The notes beneath the pieces are model-generated. The model was not told the DNA's origin. It worked only from the letters and a program-made list of their open reading frames with translations, and did not search any database. From assembly GCA_021399445.1 (NCBI GenBank), contig JAJTUQ010000002.1, forward strand, positions 434,001 to 498,000: a stretch of DNA of 64,000 bases, read 5' to 3'. Positions 14,588 to 25,823 of the stretch are shown piece after piece. Made by a program: the position numbers and the translations under genes. Each line of letters begins with the position of its first letter. Positions within the stretch are counted from its first letter, which is position 1. Source of the DNA: Xylogone sp. PMI_703 (Eukaryota; Ascomycota; Leotiomycetes).

Positions 14588-15390
14588 TCAGTAACAACTG
14601 CACCTTTTAATTCCATAACGACGCCCACACTGGTAGCAGAAATGAGCACCACAACGACAGCTGTTCAGATTTTGTATCAGCACATAAGTGAAATCAAAGT
14701 TAACATATGGGGAGGAGGTGGGGTTGTTAGATCAACACACCTTATGTGACGGCAGCCGTCAATCCGCTCAACAACCGCTTTGCAAGATGGACATCTCTGC
14801 CAGTTCATTGTTTTTGCAAGGTCAAGGACCTTTTTCAAATGCGGGTCTGGGGCACAATCTCCTTTGTGGCCTTTTGCCTTGCAGAAAGTGCAAGTCTTCA
14901 GTCCGCAAGACTTGCACGTTGCAACCGCGACCTCGACACGACTGGGACGGATGAAGGCGGCGCATTTGCGGGAATGACAATATGTTCTGTTCCGTGTTCT
15001 GAACTCTATTCTCTTCCTGTTGTAGCGGCGTTTGATATCTTTGGTCAGGAATCTTTGGACGCTTGATATCGTTATTGGCTCGCGGCAACAACGAGGTGGG
15101 AATATTGATTCGTCTGTCATTGACTGTTCGAATAGCATTCGAATGCAGGTACGGCAGTACAAGTGGCTTCACTTAATCCGGGCTAGATGAACAGGCTTCA
15201 AATCCTCTCCACAGGCAACACAAGTGCGATGTGTGGCCGGCTTCCTGGCCGGAGGAGTTGTTTCTGGAGATGGCTCTGGATGATTCTTGCCGGGAGATTG
15301 TAGGTTTGCCTTTGGAGAGCCTATTAATCCAAATATAAGCAATCTCAAGCTCTCAAACATTTTCCAGGGCAGTATGTGCTTCGGTCTCAC
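14588..15390 (-). pseudogene. RBR-type (RING-IBR-RING) E3 ubiquitin ligase, disrupted
   Basis: Reading the minus strand, RING1 starts with CVACG, the IBR has paired cysteines (YCHSRKC, CKSCG, CTFCKAKGHKGDC), and RING2 has CPSCK and then, after splicing a 14740-14661 intron, GCRHISCRCGAHFCYQCG. The catalytic RING2 cysteine (in DGCRH) is kept. However, the codon for the third RING1 zinc ligand is TGA (15171-15169), directly before SHLYCRTC, where the family has C-x-H-x2-C-x2-C. The C-terminus also stops early, just after KRCSCY. No plausible intron removes the TGA. The N-terminal part is unclear: an open frame at 15353-15694 overlaps in a different frame and no good start was found. Either a pseudogene or an assembly error at one base. 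Confidence 0.75.
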
Positions 15391-16286
15391 TTTTCAGGGG
15401 GTTCGAAATTGGTGGCTCAGTAGCACTTCTTAATCTGGATCTGATTGTATCCTTCTTACTTGATCTTAATGATCTCTTGTGGATGCTTTGAGGAGTATCC
15501 AGATTTTGGGTAGCAGATCTCATACTATCTGAATAAGCTATGAGCATACTCTGATATCCAGCCAAAGTAGAATATAGATGAGTGTGTTGGTAGGCCGATT
15601 TGGTAAACAAAGCTATGCCCAAGAGGCATAACGGATTGAAATTCTTTACGAAATAGAGTGCGCTTCGTGCTAACTTGTCGAACAAGGTATTCATCTAGCC
15701 TTCGATCAACTCTCAAGGTAGATCTTGGCATGTCACTGATCAGGCACAACCGGCAATATTGTAATCCCGTAAACACACTTCGATTCGGATTTGATTATGA
15801 GGTATCATAGCATATGGCACCCTTTTCCGGTATTAGAGTAATTAGTATTATTATTTCTTATCTGAAGTACTCTATGTATGATATAGTTGGAATAGAACGA
15901 TATATCCGTGAAACATGCGCGGAATTTGAGGAACTGAAAACTCAGAATAACGTCATTGTTAGATCAGGCCTGAGGGCTTTATGTAAGGCAGAGAATCTCA
16001 TAGATTTTCAAAGTTTGATAATCACTTCGGATAGTGGATTTAATGTAGAAATGGTTAGATTGTGGTTTATATGTGCTGGGACATACAAATTCCTATCTAT
16101 GTTTTTGTCAACTACATTCTGTGGAGCCACATCACCAGCCAGCCTCCTCTCCCTATGTCAAGAAGCAGATTAACCGCGCCCTTTAGAGTATCTCAACAAA
16201 GCTGTAATAAACCCAATATTAGAGGACTGTTTTGTCTGACCTGAGGCATTACGGGGCTCGACATACTTGGAGTTTTTGGGATGCCT
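15391..16286. other. Gene-poor stretch between RBR and ubiquitin-like genes
   Basis: Probably includes degraded N-terminal exons of the RBR gene at 15353-15776 (minus). An AT-rich plus-strand ORF at 15814-16173 has no recognisable domain and is not called. Confidence 0.4.
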
Positions 16287-16577
16287 TTAGCACCCTTTCT
16301 TGATGTTATCAATAAGAGTCGCACCATCTTGGATGTTATAGTCGGCCATTGTTCGCGCGTCTTCCAGTTGTCTTCCATTGAAAACTAGACTCTGGCAATC
16401 CGGCCGGATTCCTTGCTTGTCTTGAACCTTTGCTTTCACGTTGTCAACAGTGTCGGTAGACTCCACCTCGAGGGTCAATGCAATACTAGCTCCATTGAGA
16501 TTTGCTATATTGATATTAATTGAGAATGCCAGCGCCTCGGAGATGAAGAGAGCTGGTATGAGATTAATGAGCTTCAT
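16287..16577 (-). CDS. Secreted ubiquitin-like protein
   Basis: Single exon of 96 residues. The first 17 form a clean signal peptide: a Lys near the start, then a hydrophobic core [11 protein letters not shown], and ALA before the predicted cut. The remaining ~79 residues are plainly ubiquitin-related: [35 protein letters not shown] and [10 protein letters not shown] line up with ubiquitin positions 14-62. Compared with ubiquitin, K27, K29 and K33 are kept, K11 is Ala, K48 is Arg and K63 is Asp. R42 is Ser, I44 is Val, V70 is Asn, and there are two extra residues in the first hairpin. The protein ends KKGC, so the Gly-Gly needed for E1 activation is absent. It therefore probably cannot be conjugated, and it is predicted to enter the secretory pathway. 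Function is unknown; an effector or decoy is inference. Confidence 0.85.
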   Translation of the reverse strand: MKLINLIPALFISEALAFSININIANLNGASIALTLEVESTDTVDNVKAKVQDKQGIRPDCQSLVFNGRQLEDARTMADYNIQDGATLIDNIKKGC

Positions 16578-18140
16578 GGTGAATGCTTGCCAATTTGCCT
16601 GATGCTGAATGTGATTGTTTTATTGAATATGGTGAAGATGTTTGTTCTGTTAGTAGCTGGTATCAAATGGAAATATGGTCCTATTTATCTCTTTCTCTTC
16701 CGCACCATCGGCGGTTATAGAAAGTACACACTTCTAATTTTGCGATGGGCAATATCCCATTCGGTTCATAGTACTGGAACTTTGACGATCTAGAATACGG
16801 ATAATTGTATCCGCAAATCTTTCATGGAATATTCCCTGGATACTGCATGAAGTGGTCTCATCTACTCTTTGAAAACCATATATTTCACTTTCACCTCCCC
16901 TGTCATTACAAACCAACTGCCCTACAAAGACTTGCCGGATTATCCGTATCTCAATCTATAACGTAAAATTCCAATGGTTAGAGCTTCAGATTCCATGTGA
17001 TCTTGCCCCAAGCTACTCTTCATGTGGCTAAGTTGAGAAATCTGGTGATACTTCATCCAGAACCTGTCGATCACATCGGAGCGATGTTTTAGTATTTTCT
17101 GAGCTTATGTGAGAAATGTAGACTAACTTCAAGTGTCAAACCTAAAACGTTGATTCCACTTCTTGGCATAAAAATACCTACATGGGTATTAAATCTACAG
17201 AGAAAGTGCTTGTAGTTAAATTTTACTGTTAACTTGCGGTTTAGCTAGTGAATCTTGAGCTATACATACGACTGACGTCTTATTCTGGATATTCGGAACT
17301 GCTACTGAGTCTACTTAGGATAATAGCTAGGCAGTATCTTAGCCTTCCATCTTACGCACTGGTTTTCCTCCAGGCTTTTGCCCCGTTTGCTACAATCATC
17401 GTAATATCTCAATTGCTTATAGCTATTGTCGATATTATCATGTATGACAAATGACATATCCATAACTCTAGACCAATATAACGACATTCTCTTCGTCTAC
17501 CTAGACCTAACTACTCACGGTTTTGGATCTTGCTGCCAGGTAATTCCCCAAATAAAGAAGCTAGCATATGGAAATATCTTGGCTGAGAAGTGTAAGTGGC
17601 TGGACAGTCGTACTATACAGGGGCTATGGGTCAATATAGTGAGACTTATTCTTCTTCTAAGCTGCGTTTCCAAGTTTTTGTCCCTGTTTATCATGTATTT
17701 TCGGAGGACTTCTATGCTGAAGCCGAACATTTGGTCGATGTAAGCTACGACGAAGTTCTATCCCGTCTACCGGCCCGAACCTCCCAACATTCTGACTTGG
17801 TGGACACATCAGCTTGCACTTTCATGGTTCAATCTATCGCGTGTGTTTTTTATTACTTAAATGGGATTTACCATTACTCTGATGGTACTCTCCCTTCCTC
17901 GGGTATTGCCTAGTTGACAAACTCAGTTCAATACATTTGGCACATTAAAAAATTACTCTTGAGGTTTTGTATAATTTGACGAATCTGTCTAGAGCCAATT
18001 TAAATACAATTTCTATAGTAGTAATATACAGGAACATGTTAAGTATCTCTCTGACATACAATGACTTTATGCATATATGTGTCTAAATTCATAATTTTAG
18101 AAGCTTTCTGTAGTTTTCTGATATACCAGGGGCACATCCA
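16578..18140. other. AT-rich stretch without recognised genes
   Basis: Short plus-strand ORFs at 17248-17454, 17426-17743 and 17596-17913 overlap in different frames. One encodes a hydrophobic segment, but none shows a known domain. They may be remnants of one decayed gene. Confidence 0.4.
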
Positions 18141-18854
18141 CTAGGCCTTCAAGTGAATATCCGACTCCGTTTTCTCAATCTCTTTATCGCTCCCGAGCTT
18201 GATGCCGTGGACTAGAAGTTGAAGGTTATTTGCTGTGGCACCTTCACCATCAATCACTGCTTCTTCCAGTGAAGACGTCCACCAGCCTGCTTTTCGATGG
18301 AAACCCGCAAAGTCTACCCATTTCCAAATATTTAAAGAACCATCGAACAGACTGTTCTGCGAGCTACTGGTTATCGATATTTTGTACAGCTTGACAAAGA
18401 TTCCTAGGGGGCTTGTAGGGGGGGTGCTAGTTAGGTGGTAAGCTATACCATTGATTATCGCCTCTTCTGAAGGTTGTGATAACATCTCCCGGATATCACT
18501 GACTATAGTAGAGAGATATTGATGTATAGTGTGCTTTGGTGAGTCCACAAATGCTAATGGAATACTGAATGTACCAAGTTCGCGAAATCCATCAAGGCGA
18601 CTTAGGTTCTCTGGTGTAAGTGTGGTGTGAATTGAGACCGAGTTTTCGGAATTAGTAGGGCCCCAATGGTGGAGATAGCATTGAATTCTTGGAATTAAAC
18701 GTATTGGCTTCGTTGAGTTAAGTTCATCGATGTGTTGAGTACTCCACTGAAGGCGGGTTTGATTCTCCCCCAACTCTACACGAGTTACGAGCACTGAATG
18801 ATTGTAGAAGAGTACTCCGTGGGATTCATTATTGCTTTGCTCCATTCCGTGCAT
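18141..18854 (-). CDS. Hypothetical protein, orphan single-exon ORF
   Basis: An uninterrupted 237-codon frame in an otherwise gene-poor, AT-rich area, much longer than its neighbours' chance ORFs. I do not recognise a domain. The sequence is hydrophilic with no signal peptide or membrane segment, and has a Trp-rich part near residues 175-195 (WKWVDFAGFHRKAGWW). A second Met at codon 4 may be the true start. The long uniform frame argues for a real gene, but with no homology I recognise it remains uncertain. Confidence 0.5.
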   Translation of the reverse strand: MHGMEQSNNESHGVLFYNHSVLVTRVELGENQTRLQWSTQHIDELNSTKPIRLIPRIQCYLHHWGPTNSENSVSIHTTLTPENLSRLDGFRELGTFSIPLAFVDSPKHTIHQYLSTIVSDIREMLSQPSEEAIINGIAYHLTSTPPTSPLGIFVKLYKISITSSSQNSLFDGSLNIWKWVDFAGFHRKAGWWTSSLEEAVIDGEGATANNLQLLVHGIKLGSDKEIEKTESDIHLKA

Positions 18855-20531
18855 CTTAAGTTGGTCAGAAACATTTGCACACCTTTTCCAGTCTACCTAG
18901 AAAATCCCAGTTGTAGACACATATCTAGGTAAGCATACAGTGCTAGGTGGATCCTCCAGAAAAATCCCTTTCAAGAATCCATTTATTGAGGACCCTACTC
19001 TTGGAGTCTTGAAGTCGGCATATTTTTGTACGCTCTGTTTCTATATGATATTAGCCTACGATGGCAATTGTAGATCAGCGGAGTATGGGCGTTATTTTGG
19101 GTTGCACTCTACAAAACTTATGTGTACATACGGTTTGATTGCTACTTGAAGGGGTTTCTTTGCTCAGTTCCGCCATTCTCTAGTTTACAGTTGTATTTAC
19201 AGATTGATAAAGTACGAGTACTCGGGAGCAGACTAGATATACACATAAAAGAAACGAGATGCGCGGCATGTAGTCACAAGTCTGCCTTTTCTTGTGCAGT
19301 ATCAAGTGAGACAGAGTAGTCCCGCTGTAAAGTAGAGCGAGCTGACAAACTGACAAGGTTGCTCGAATCATCCAAATGCATATCATGAGACTAAGATTTC
19401 TAGGACGTATATTATTCGCTGGGTATTTTGGTGGAGCGTCGTACATGCACTGCAGTGGGAGATGGATGGGAGCGGGACGAGGCGGGATTGGCGGGACCCA
19501 CAGACTCTTACCATACCATCGGAGCTTCGTCTTCCTGCAATGCCGTCATCTTGATTTGCTGTTACCAGTGGGCTTAGGTCCACTTATCTGGGACTTTCAC
19601 AAACAAACATCTCTGGTTTCTAATTTCGAAAGAACAGTTGTCTCTTGCAATCAATGGGTTGGCTATTTTTGATGGATTTGCAGTCATGCTTTCCATAATG
19701 CCGGTGCCCTGACTCATAACTCGCCATTCTTTTACTTACTCCGTAGATTGTCATATACTAAGTGGCCTCCTAGAATCTTAGATGGTACAGTGACCGGCTG
19801 GAAGTTATACGTTAAATCTAGTAGCTGTCTTGGCATAAATCTCGTGAACGCTACTTTCCGATTGGTTATTGGCCTTCTAGATCATAAGCTAATCCACGAA
19901 AAATCGTAGTTTTGCACGGCAGGTCCTACATTTGTAGCGAGGTGACAAGCACAGGATTGTGCTAGCTTAGATGAAAGGCTGTGGAAGGTGTGCTGGGTGA
20001 GACAGTCTAAGGATGCCACGGGGCAGGAGTAGTCTCCAATCACGTGACACAGTATATATATTTGGTCATGTGACTCATGTTATGACGTTTCAAGGTGGCA
20101 ATAAGTTTTAGGCAGTTGCCCCTTCAACCAAGGCGATTATTTTCGCCCCATCAACATCCCACTACGCTTGAACAAAAAAATTATCTTTGGACCCGTACTG
20201 TGTACACAGTCAAAGATAAGGGTTGGGTGTATTTATTGCAAGTTAAAACATTACTCTGGAAGGAAATCTTAAAGCTGACAAGTCTTCAAGTATTGTGCTT
20301 TCCCGCACTGAAAGTTCACAGCGAGCGCTCCATCGACGTCACCACCAAAAGTCAGGCGCGTCATAGCCCAACCAGAATTACGTTCCTATCGCGATCAGGT
20401 TAGCGGTGCTTAGTCGATTAGTGTATTGAGTTATACACAACTGAGTTGGTCTCCTTCATTTGTGCAAAGCGAAGCAATCTACAAGACTCAACTTTATCCA
20501 AACTCTGAAGACAAACGCTTGGGGCTCAGCC
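18855..20531. other. Gene-poor flank upstream of Src1/Heh gene
   Basis: No gene supported. It holds an ACTCCGTA word at 19738-19745. The last ~450 nt should contain the promoter of the downstream gene. Confidence 0.5.
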
Positions 20532-22823
20532 ATGTCGCAGTCCGATACTGAAAGTCTGGATTACCTCCAGACGGGATTCGATCCTGCCACCCTTACTGTT
20601 CCACGCCTTCGTTCAATCCTAGTTCAGTACAACATATCATATCCTTCCAACGCAAAGAAAGCACAACTTGTGGAAATTTTCAATTCGCAGGTACTGCCGC
20701 AGTCACGTAGGATATTAGCTGCTAGAGCGCGAGCTCGGCGGACTAGCAAAGGTATCACAAACGCAGATGATTCTGAGACCGAGAATCACGCGAACGAAGA
20801 GTTGATGCCCCCTCCACCACTACCACATGCGCCACGATCAGTGCGGAAGTCATCGCCAGTGAAGATTAAGAACGAAGAGAGCGAAGAGGAGCCATCGATG
20901 ATCAGGGGCCCTATCAAGAAGACGCCAAGAATAAGCAGCAAACATGCAAGAGCATCCGATACAGAGACGGGTACGGATATGGATCCAGTGAAAAAGTCAG
21001 CCAGGAAACTGAGAAAGAGCGAGTCAGCTACAGCTGCTCCTCCTGTTCAGATAACGCCAATCCCGGTGCCTAAGAATGAGGAGGAACCTGGTTCTGATAA
21101 TAAGGAGATTATACGTAAGAGCTCTAGGAGAGAGAGCGCCTTTACTTACGACAATCCATTCCAGAGTGGAAGTTCGCCAATATCAGATCTGCGTACGCCG
21201 GGTAGTGAGAGGAGAAAGACAAGCAACAGCTTGATCAAGGATCCTTCGAAAAGAAGAGTTAGCTCAACAGTAAGGCGGAAGACGATGGAGCCAAAAATAT
21301 CGCATGACGAATTCCATCCGCCCACCTCTACTACGTTCGAGATTCCCGTTAGTGCTGTGGGGGAGCTGAAGACCATTGAAAAGCATGATATTGAGGCCGG
21401 AGAAGAGTTCACCCCCGAAGAGCAATTGGACTTGATAAAGGAAGAGTCAATCAACGGCGTGAAGACAATGAGATCTAGATCTCCGAAGGATTCTTCGCGT
21501 TTGAGTCGACCCCTATGGGCTCTTTTTTTCACTCTTCTATGTGGTTATGCCACATGGTACAGGCAACAGAAGCTTGCTGTTGGATACTGTGGTGTAGGAA
21601 GACCATCTGAACAATTAATTCCTGAAACGGTACAGGTATACCTTCCTACCTGGGCAATCCAACTTGTGGAGCCACAATGCGAAGTCTGTCCGCAACATGC
21701 CTACTGTTCTGAGAATCTTCAGACACAATGCGAAGCTGACTACGTCTTGAAACCACACCCACTTTCATTTTCAGGACTTGTTCCTCTTCCGCCAACATGC
21801 GAACCAGACGGAGAAAAAGTTCGCAGAGTGAAGGCTGTAGCCGATCGTGCGGTAGAAGAACTCCGACAAAGGAGAGCCAAATGGGAGTGTGGTACTCTTA
21901 CGGATGAGACAGGAGCGCCGCAAGCAACAGTCGAAATTAATGCTGATGAGTTAAAGAAGGAAGTAAGCCAAAAAAGGAGACGAGGAATGAGTGAGGCTGA
22001 GTTTGAGGAATTGTGGGCAGGAGCTATTGGAGAGATTGGAGGAAGGGATGAAGTTGAAATGCGCGTTGAGGGGTAAGTGTACTCTGGTTTCCGTCCTCTT
22101 CCCCTTCTATGTGTCAACTATTTTAATGTATCTTATCTATAATCCTATAATCTGACGTGACTGGAAACTAACCAGGACCCATCTGGCCACTACAGAACCC
22201 CGAACCACCACATCTATCTCTCGTCCTCATCACTCGCTCGTCTCCCCCTCGCCTGCGCCATCCGACGAACGGTCCGACTTACACTGGCAAAACATCGCCT
22301 CCAAATTACTCTTCTAGGACTCCTTTCAATTGCAGTGCTCTACGTACGCTCAATATTTACTACTCGTGCTAGAGTTGCAGCTCAAGTTCCTCAGCTGGTT
22401 TCTCTCACCTTGGATAGATTGGCTGATCAAGTGGTGGCTGCCAAGGAGGATAGCTCAGGAGCCACAGACCGCTGGATCAGCATTGGGCAGCTAAGGGATG
22501 ACGTCCTACGTGATGAACACAACGTCTCCAAGCGAGAACAAATTTGGTCGCGCGTTCGTAAGATTGTCGAAATGAATGCCAATGTACGCTCTTCGCAGAG
22601 AGAAGATCGCAATGGCGAGATTAGTCGGGTCTGGGAGTGGATCGGGAGCGTTGGCGAGTCCAACGAAAGACGGAAAAGAAAGAGTGGCGGGCCAGGTAGA
22701 CTTAGCTGGGGTACTTACGGTGAAGATAATGGCGACGAAGGGAGAAGCCCTCCAAGAGGTTTTGATGCCACGCCTGAAGCTGCGCCACGACGGTGGGAAG
22801 AAGGGAAACGACCAGTCTTTTGA
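20532..22823 (+). CDS. SRC1: Inner nuclear membrane protein of the Src1/Heh (LEM-Man1) family
   Basis: Two exons, 20532-22072 and 22196-22823, about 722 residues. The N-terminus carries a HeH/LEM helix-extension-helix (PATLTVPRLRSILVQYNISY). A long charged Ser/Pro-rich stretch contains nuclear-localisation-like basic clusters. A first membrane segment lies near residue 326 (LWALFFTLLCGYATWY) and a Cys-rich lumenal domain follows (CEVCPQHAYC). A second membrane segment lies near residue 547 (LQITLLGLLSIAVLYV) and the Man1/Src1 C-terminal winged-helix region ends the protein (ISIGQLRDDVL). This is the standard layout of Src1/Heh2, which anchors chromatin, telomeres and rDNA at the nuclear envelope and works with ESCRT in nuclear pore quality control. 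The start at 20532 matches the family N-terminus; a frame-open extension to 20460 is less likely. Confidence 0.92.
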
Positions 22824-23425
22824 TTTAGGATACCAGTCAGCCAGTTTCAAATGTTTAGGGCTCCGCAGTGATGATTTACGTCTATGTTTATGCTTATGAT
22901 TCCTTTGGTTGGTTTGTTTCGGGAGGTCATCTGCGCTATCCGAGTTGAACGGATGTCTTTATTGTATCAGGTTTGGGTGTGGGATCAGTATTACATCTTC
23001 AAATGATTATTTACTGGCTTCTCTTTCATTCATTGCTTTATTGAGTTGTTGATCGGTTAAAGACTCATTCTTCGCGCACTTCTTTCCTTTGTCCCCTTCG
23101 TTGCGACGTGCTGTGTGATTCTATTTCACATCGATTGCTTGTTAATAGTTTTCAGTTTCGAGTATATTGATTATACACAAGTTTGTATGGAAAGAGACTG
23201 GTTTCTTACGAAGCTGCAATAATATTACCGAAATCAAAACCCATTCGCTGGAATTATGTTAAGGCTTAATGTATCCGTATACAGTATTAAATCCCCATAA
23301 CTCAATAAAATCATCGCTAGTCATAAACCAGCCAAGACTTGATTGAACACATTAGTGGTGTCATTTCATTTATAGCCCGAAAATCTTGCTCGTCACACGT
23401 AATGTAACATTGTCCGATGGTGATA
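22824..23425. other. Convergent 3' flanks of Src1/Heh and P450 genes
   Basis: AT-rich 3' flanks of two convergent genes. No gene seen. Confidence 0.6.
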
Positions 23426-25260
23426 TCAAAATTTCTCCCTATCCATTTTGTATAAGGCCACTTTTACACCCTGCCCTGGCTGTAATACAATCTCGGCTTT
23501 CAAGCACGGATTTCCACCATCCACATCATACATCCTATTCTCAATTCTCTCAAATCGCTGCAGCAGCCGTACAATAGTGTATGCCATCTCGGTCAATGCG
23601 AACTGCTGTCCAATACAGATGCGTGGTCCACCATTGAATGGAATATAGGTCCAAGTTTTAGGCTGCCAAGTTTCCCACCTATCCGGATAGAAGTCCAGCG
23701 GATCTTGGTATGAAGAAGGGTCGTTTGGACTATACGATGGATATAGATCCAAACGACGTTGCATGACCATCGTAGAGTAACCGATCGGCGTATCCTTCAA
23801 AATTCCAATAGGAGAAAGGCCATCGGGGCCGCCACCTCGAGGAAGAGTAGTGTCCTTTAGGGCAAGGCGGACATTGAAGGGTACCGCAGGGTAGAGACGA
23901 AGCGTTTCATTCATAGTGTGCTACATTTGATATTAGAACAGATTTTTGGCATTATTTTCACATCCTTTTATGGCGGCTTTGTAAGGGTAATAATAATAAT
24001 TGGGATTGACAGCAAGAGAAGTGATGACAAACCTGCAAATACCTCATTCCTTTCAAATCAGCATAAGTGGGCATTCGTTCCCATCCTAGAGTTGTCTTAA
24101 TCTCTTCTCGAAGCTTTACCATAACCTCTGGATGTCGAGCCAATTCGTAAAATGTCCAGCTGAGCGTTGCAGCAGTAGTATCTCTACCTGCTAACAAGAC
24201 GGCAACAAGTTGATCTCTTAGGACCTTCCTATCACGGGTGAATGAAGCGAGGGCATGTAGGAATGTATAGCCTTCCTCAGACTTAGTTTTCGTTTCAAGC
24301 TCAGATGGTGATAGATTAAGAGCGGCCTCGATGAATGGTTCTAAGAAGGCATCTATAGTTTTCAGACCAGCAAAGAATGATTTCTTAGAAAATAAATGCT
24401 GTAAAGGCCTTTCGAGACCACATTAGCAACATGTTAATGGCCGATACAGATTTTAAAAAGGAAGAGAAGACCAGATAGTAAATTGAATATCATACCCCGC
24501 TCTGACAATCAAGTTCTGGACCCTTTGCACCTCTGAAAAGGCCTCAGCAAAATCCTGCTGAGGATGGCTCAAGCTATCCACACTGCTTCCCAGTAAGAAA
24601 TCCGTAGCAGCGTCGAGAGTGTATCTAAAGAAGAAATCGCTAATATCGACCTCTCCGCCCTGGGACACACCGGATCTATCTAACGCATCTATCAGGGCGG
24701 TAACGTGACGTTCGAACACTTCAAGATCAGAAACACGGTCTTTGATGAATTGCGGCCGAATAAGTTGCCGGCTGTTATGCCATGGTTCTAAATCCGTCGT
24801 AAAGATACTGTCACCCAGAAAGTCTTTCCAATCCTTATGGAACGGTTTTCCCTTGCCGTAATCCGTGAACTGCGTAGCCAGGATGGCCTTGATATTTTCC
24901 GGGTCAGCAGTTAAGATAGTACGTAGGCCTATTGGGCTTGCTTCTACGGTATAACTATTGTGTTGTTTGAAAAAGGATTGCCAAGCTTCGAGGTTCTTGT
25001 GTATCATCGTAGACTTGACTACCTTCATCACCAAGTCGAGCTCTAGGGCATATGAGCGATGAGAAGCTTAGACTCAACACATGAGAAAAGTCAAACATAC
25101 CATACGGCAAGTATGTCCTGATGCGGGGCGCATGGCCTCCTAGGACTCGAATTTTGCGCTCTGTAATGATCCATTGGATAGTCTTTACCAGGAAATACGC
25201 AGTCGCAAATCCGAGAGCAATAAACTTTAGCGATACCTGATCAAGTAAACTTCCAATCAT
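23426..25260 (-). CDS. Cytochrome P450, CYP52-like (alkane/fatty-acid hydroxylase type)
   Basis: Four exons on the minus strand: 25260-25101, 25042-24496, 24408-24033 and 23920-23426, about 525 residues. An N-terminal membrane anchor (LKFIALGFATAYFLV) is followed by the oxygen-binding helix I motif AGRDTTAATLSW (about residue 307), the ExxR in NETLRLYP, the PERF-like FYPDRWE, and the heme-binding FNGGPRICIGQ (Cys near 463). FTDYGKG and FLGDSIFTTD are segments characteristic of CYP52-clan enzymes, which hydroxylate n-alkanes and fatty acids in the ER. The second acceptor was chosen at 24408 because the alternative 10 nt downstream breaks frame. No reductase domain is fused. It stands next to no other pathway genes, so the substrate is unknown. 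Confidence 0.9.
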
Positions 25261-25823
25261 CGTTGTTAAGAGTTCCCACGATCGCCTGTCTCAGGCAATG
25301 ATCAATGGTAGTAGACGTTTGGTCAGATATGTGATATAGAGGTTAGCCAGAATCCACAGTGATACCAGCAGTCAATGGGAAACATAATGGAAAGAGTGCT
25401 CTGTTCGAGGGAAGAAGGGAAAGTGCCCGGAGGAACTTCTCCCCATTGTCGCATCATGATTTTCAGTGCTTTATTGGGGATGGACTTCGAACTACACATG
25501 ATCCACCTGAAGCAAGGTGCGGGGTGACCAGGAACGGGAGAATGTACGTACTGTAATTAGCCACTTAACCACCCAATGCCCGAGGTTCTGGCGCAAGGCT
25601 GCATTACCAACCAATGAGTCTGCTTTCACATGTGCATGCAAGTTCGTATTTGCATCCTTCTCTACGACGTTCCGGAATCGTTATAAACTATGCTAAGTTG
25701 GGCTCAATTTCCTCTCGCAATCTTTATTTGCCCCAGGGTATTAAAAAATACTTCCCGTTTCCTACATCCACAGCCTTCAGGAGCATCGCACAGCATAATG
25801 ACATTGTCTTCCACATACCCAGC
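25261..25823. other. Region between P450 promoter and hexosaminidase 3' end
   Basis: Holds the P450 promoter and the 3' end of the hexosaminidase gene. No further gene seen. Confidence 0.5.

Noticed and set aside
15169..15171. RIP mutation as the cause of the RBR stop codon
   Set aside because: RIP makes C-to-T/G-to-A changes; Cys (TGC or TGT) to TGA is not such a change on either strand.
15396..15410. GGTTCGAA resembling a tRNA T-loop
   Set aside because: No acceptor, anticodon or D arm could be folded around it.
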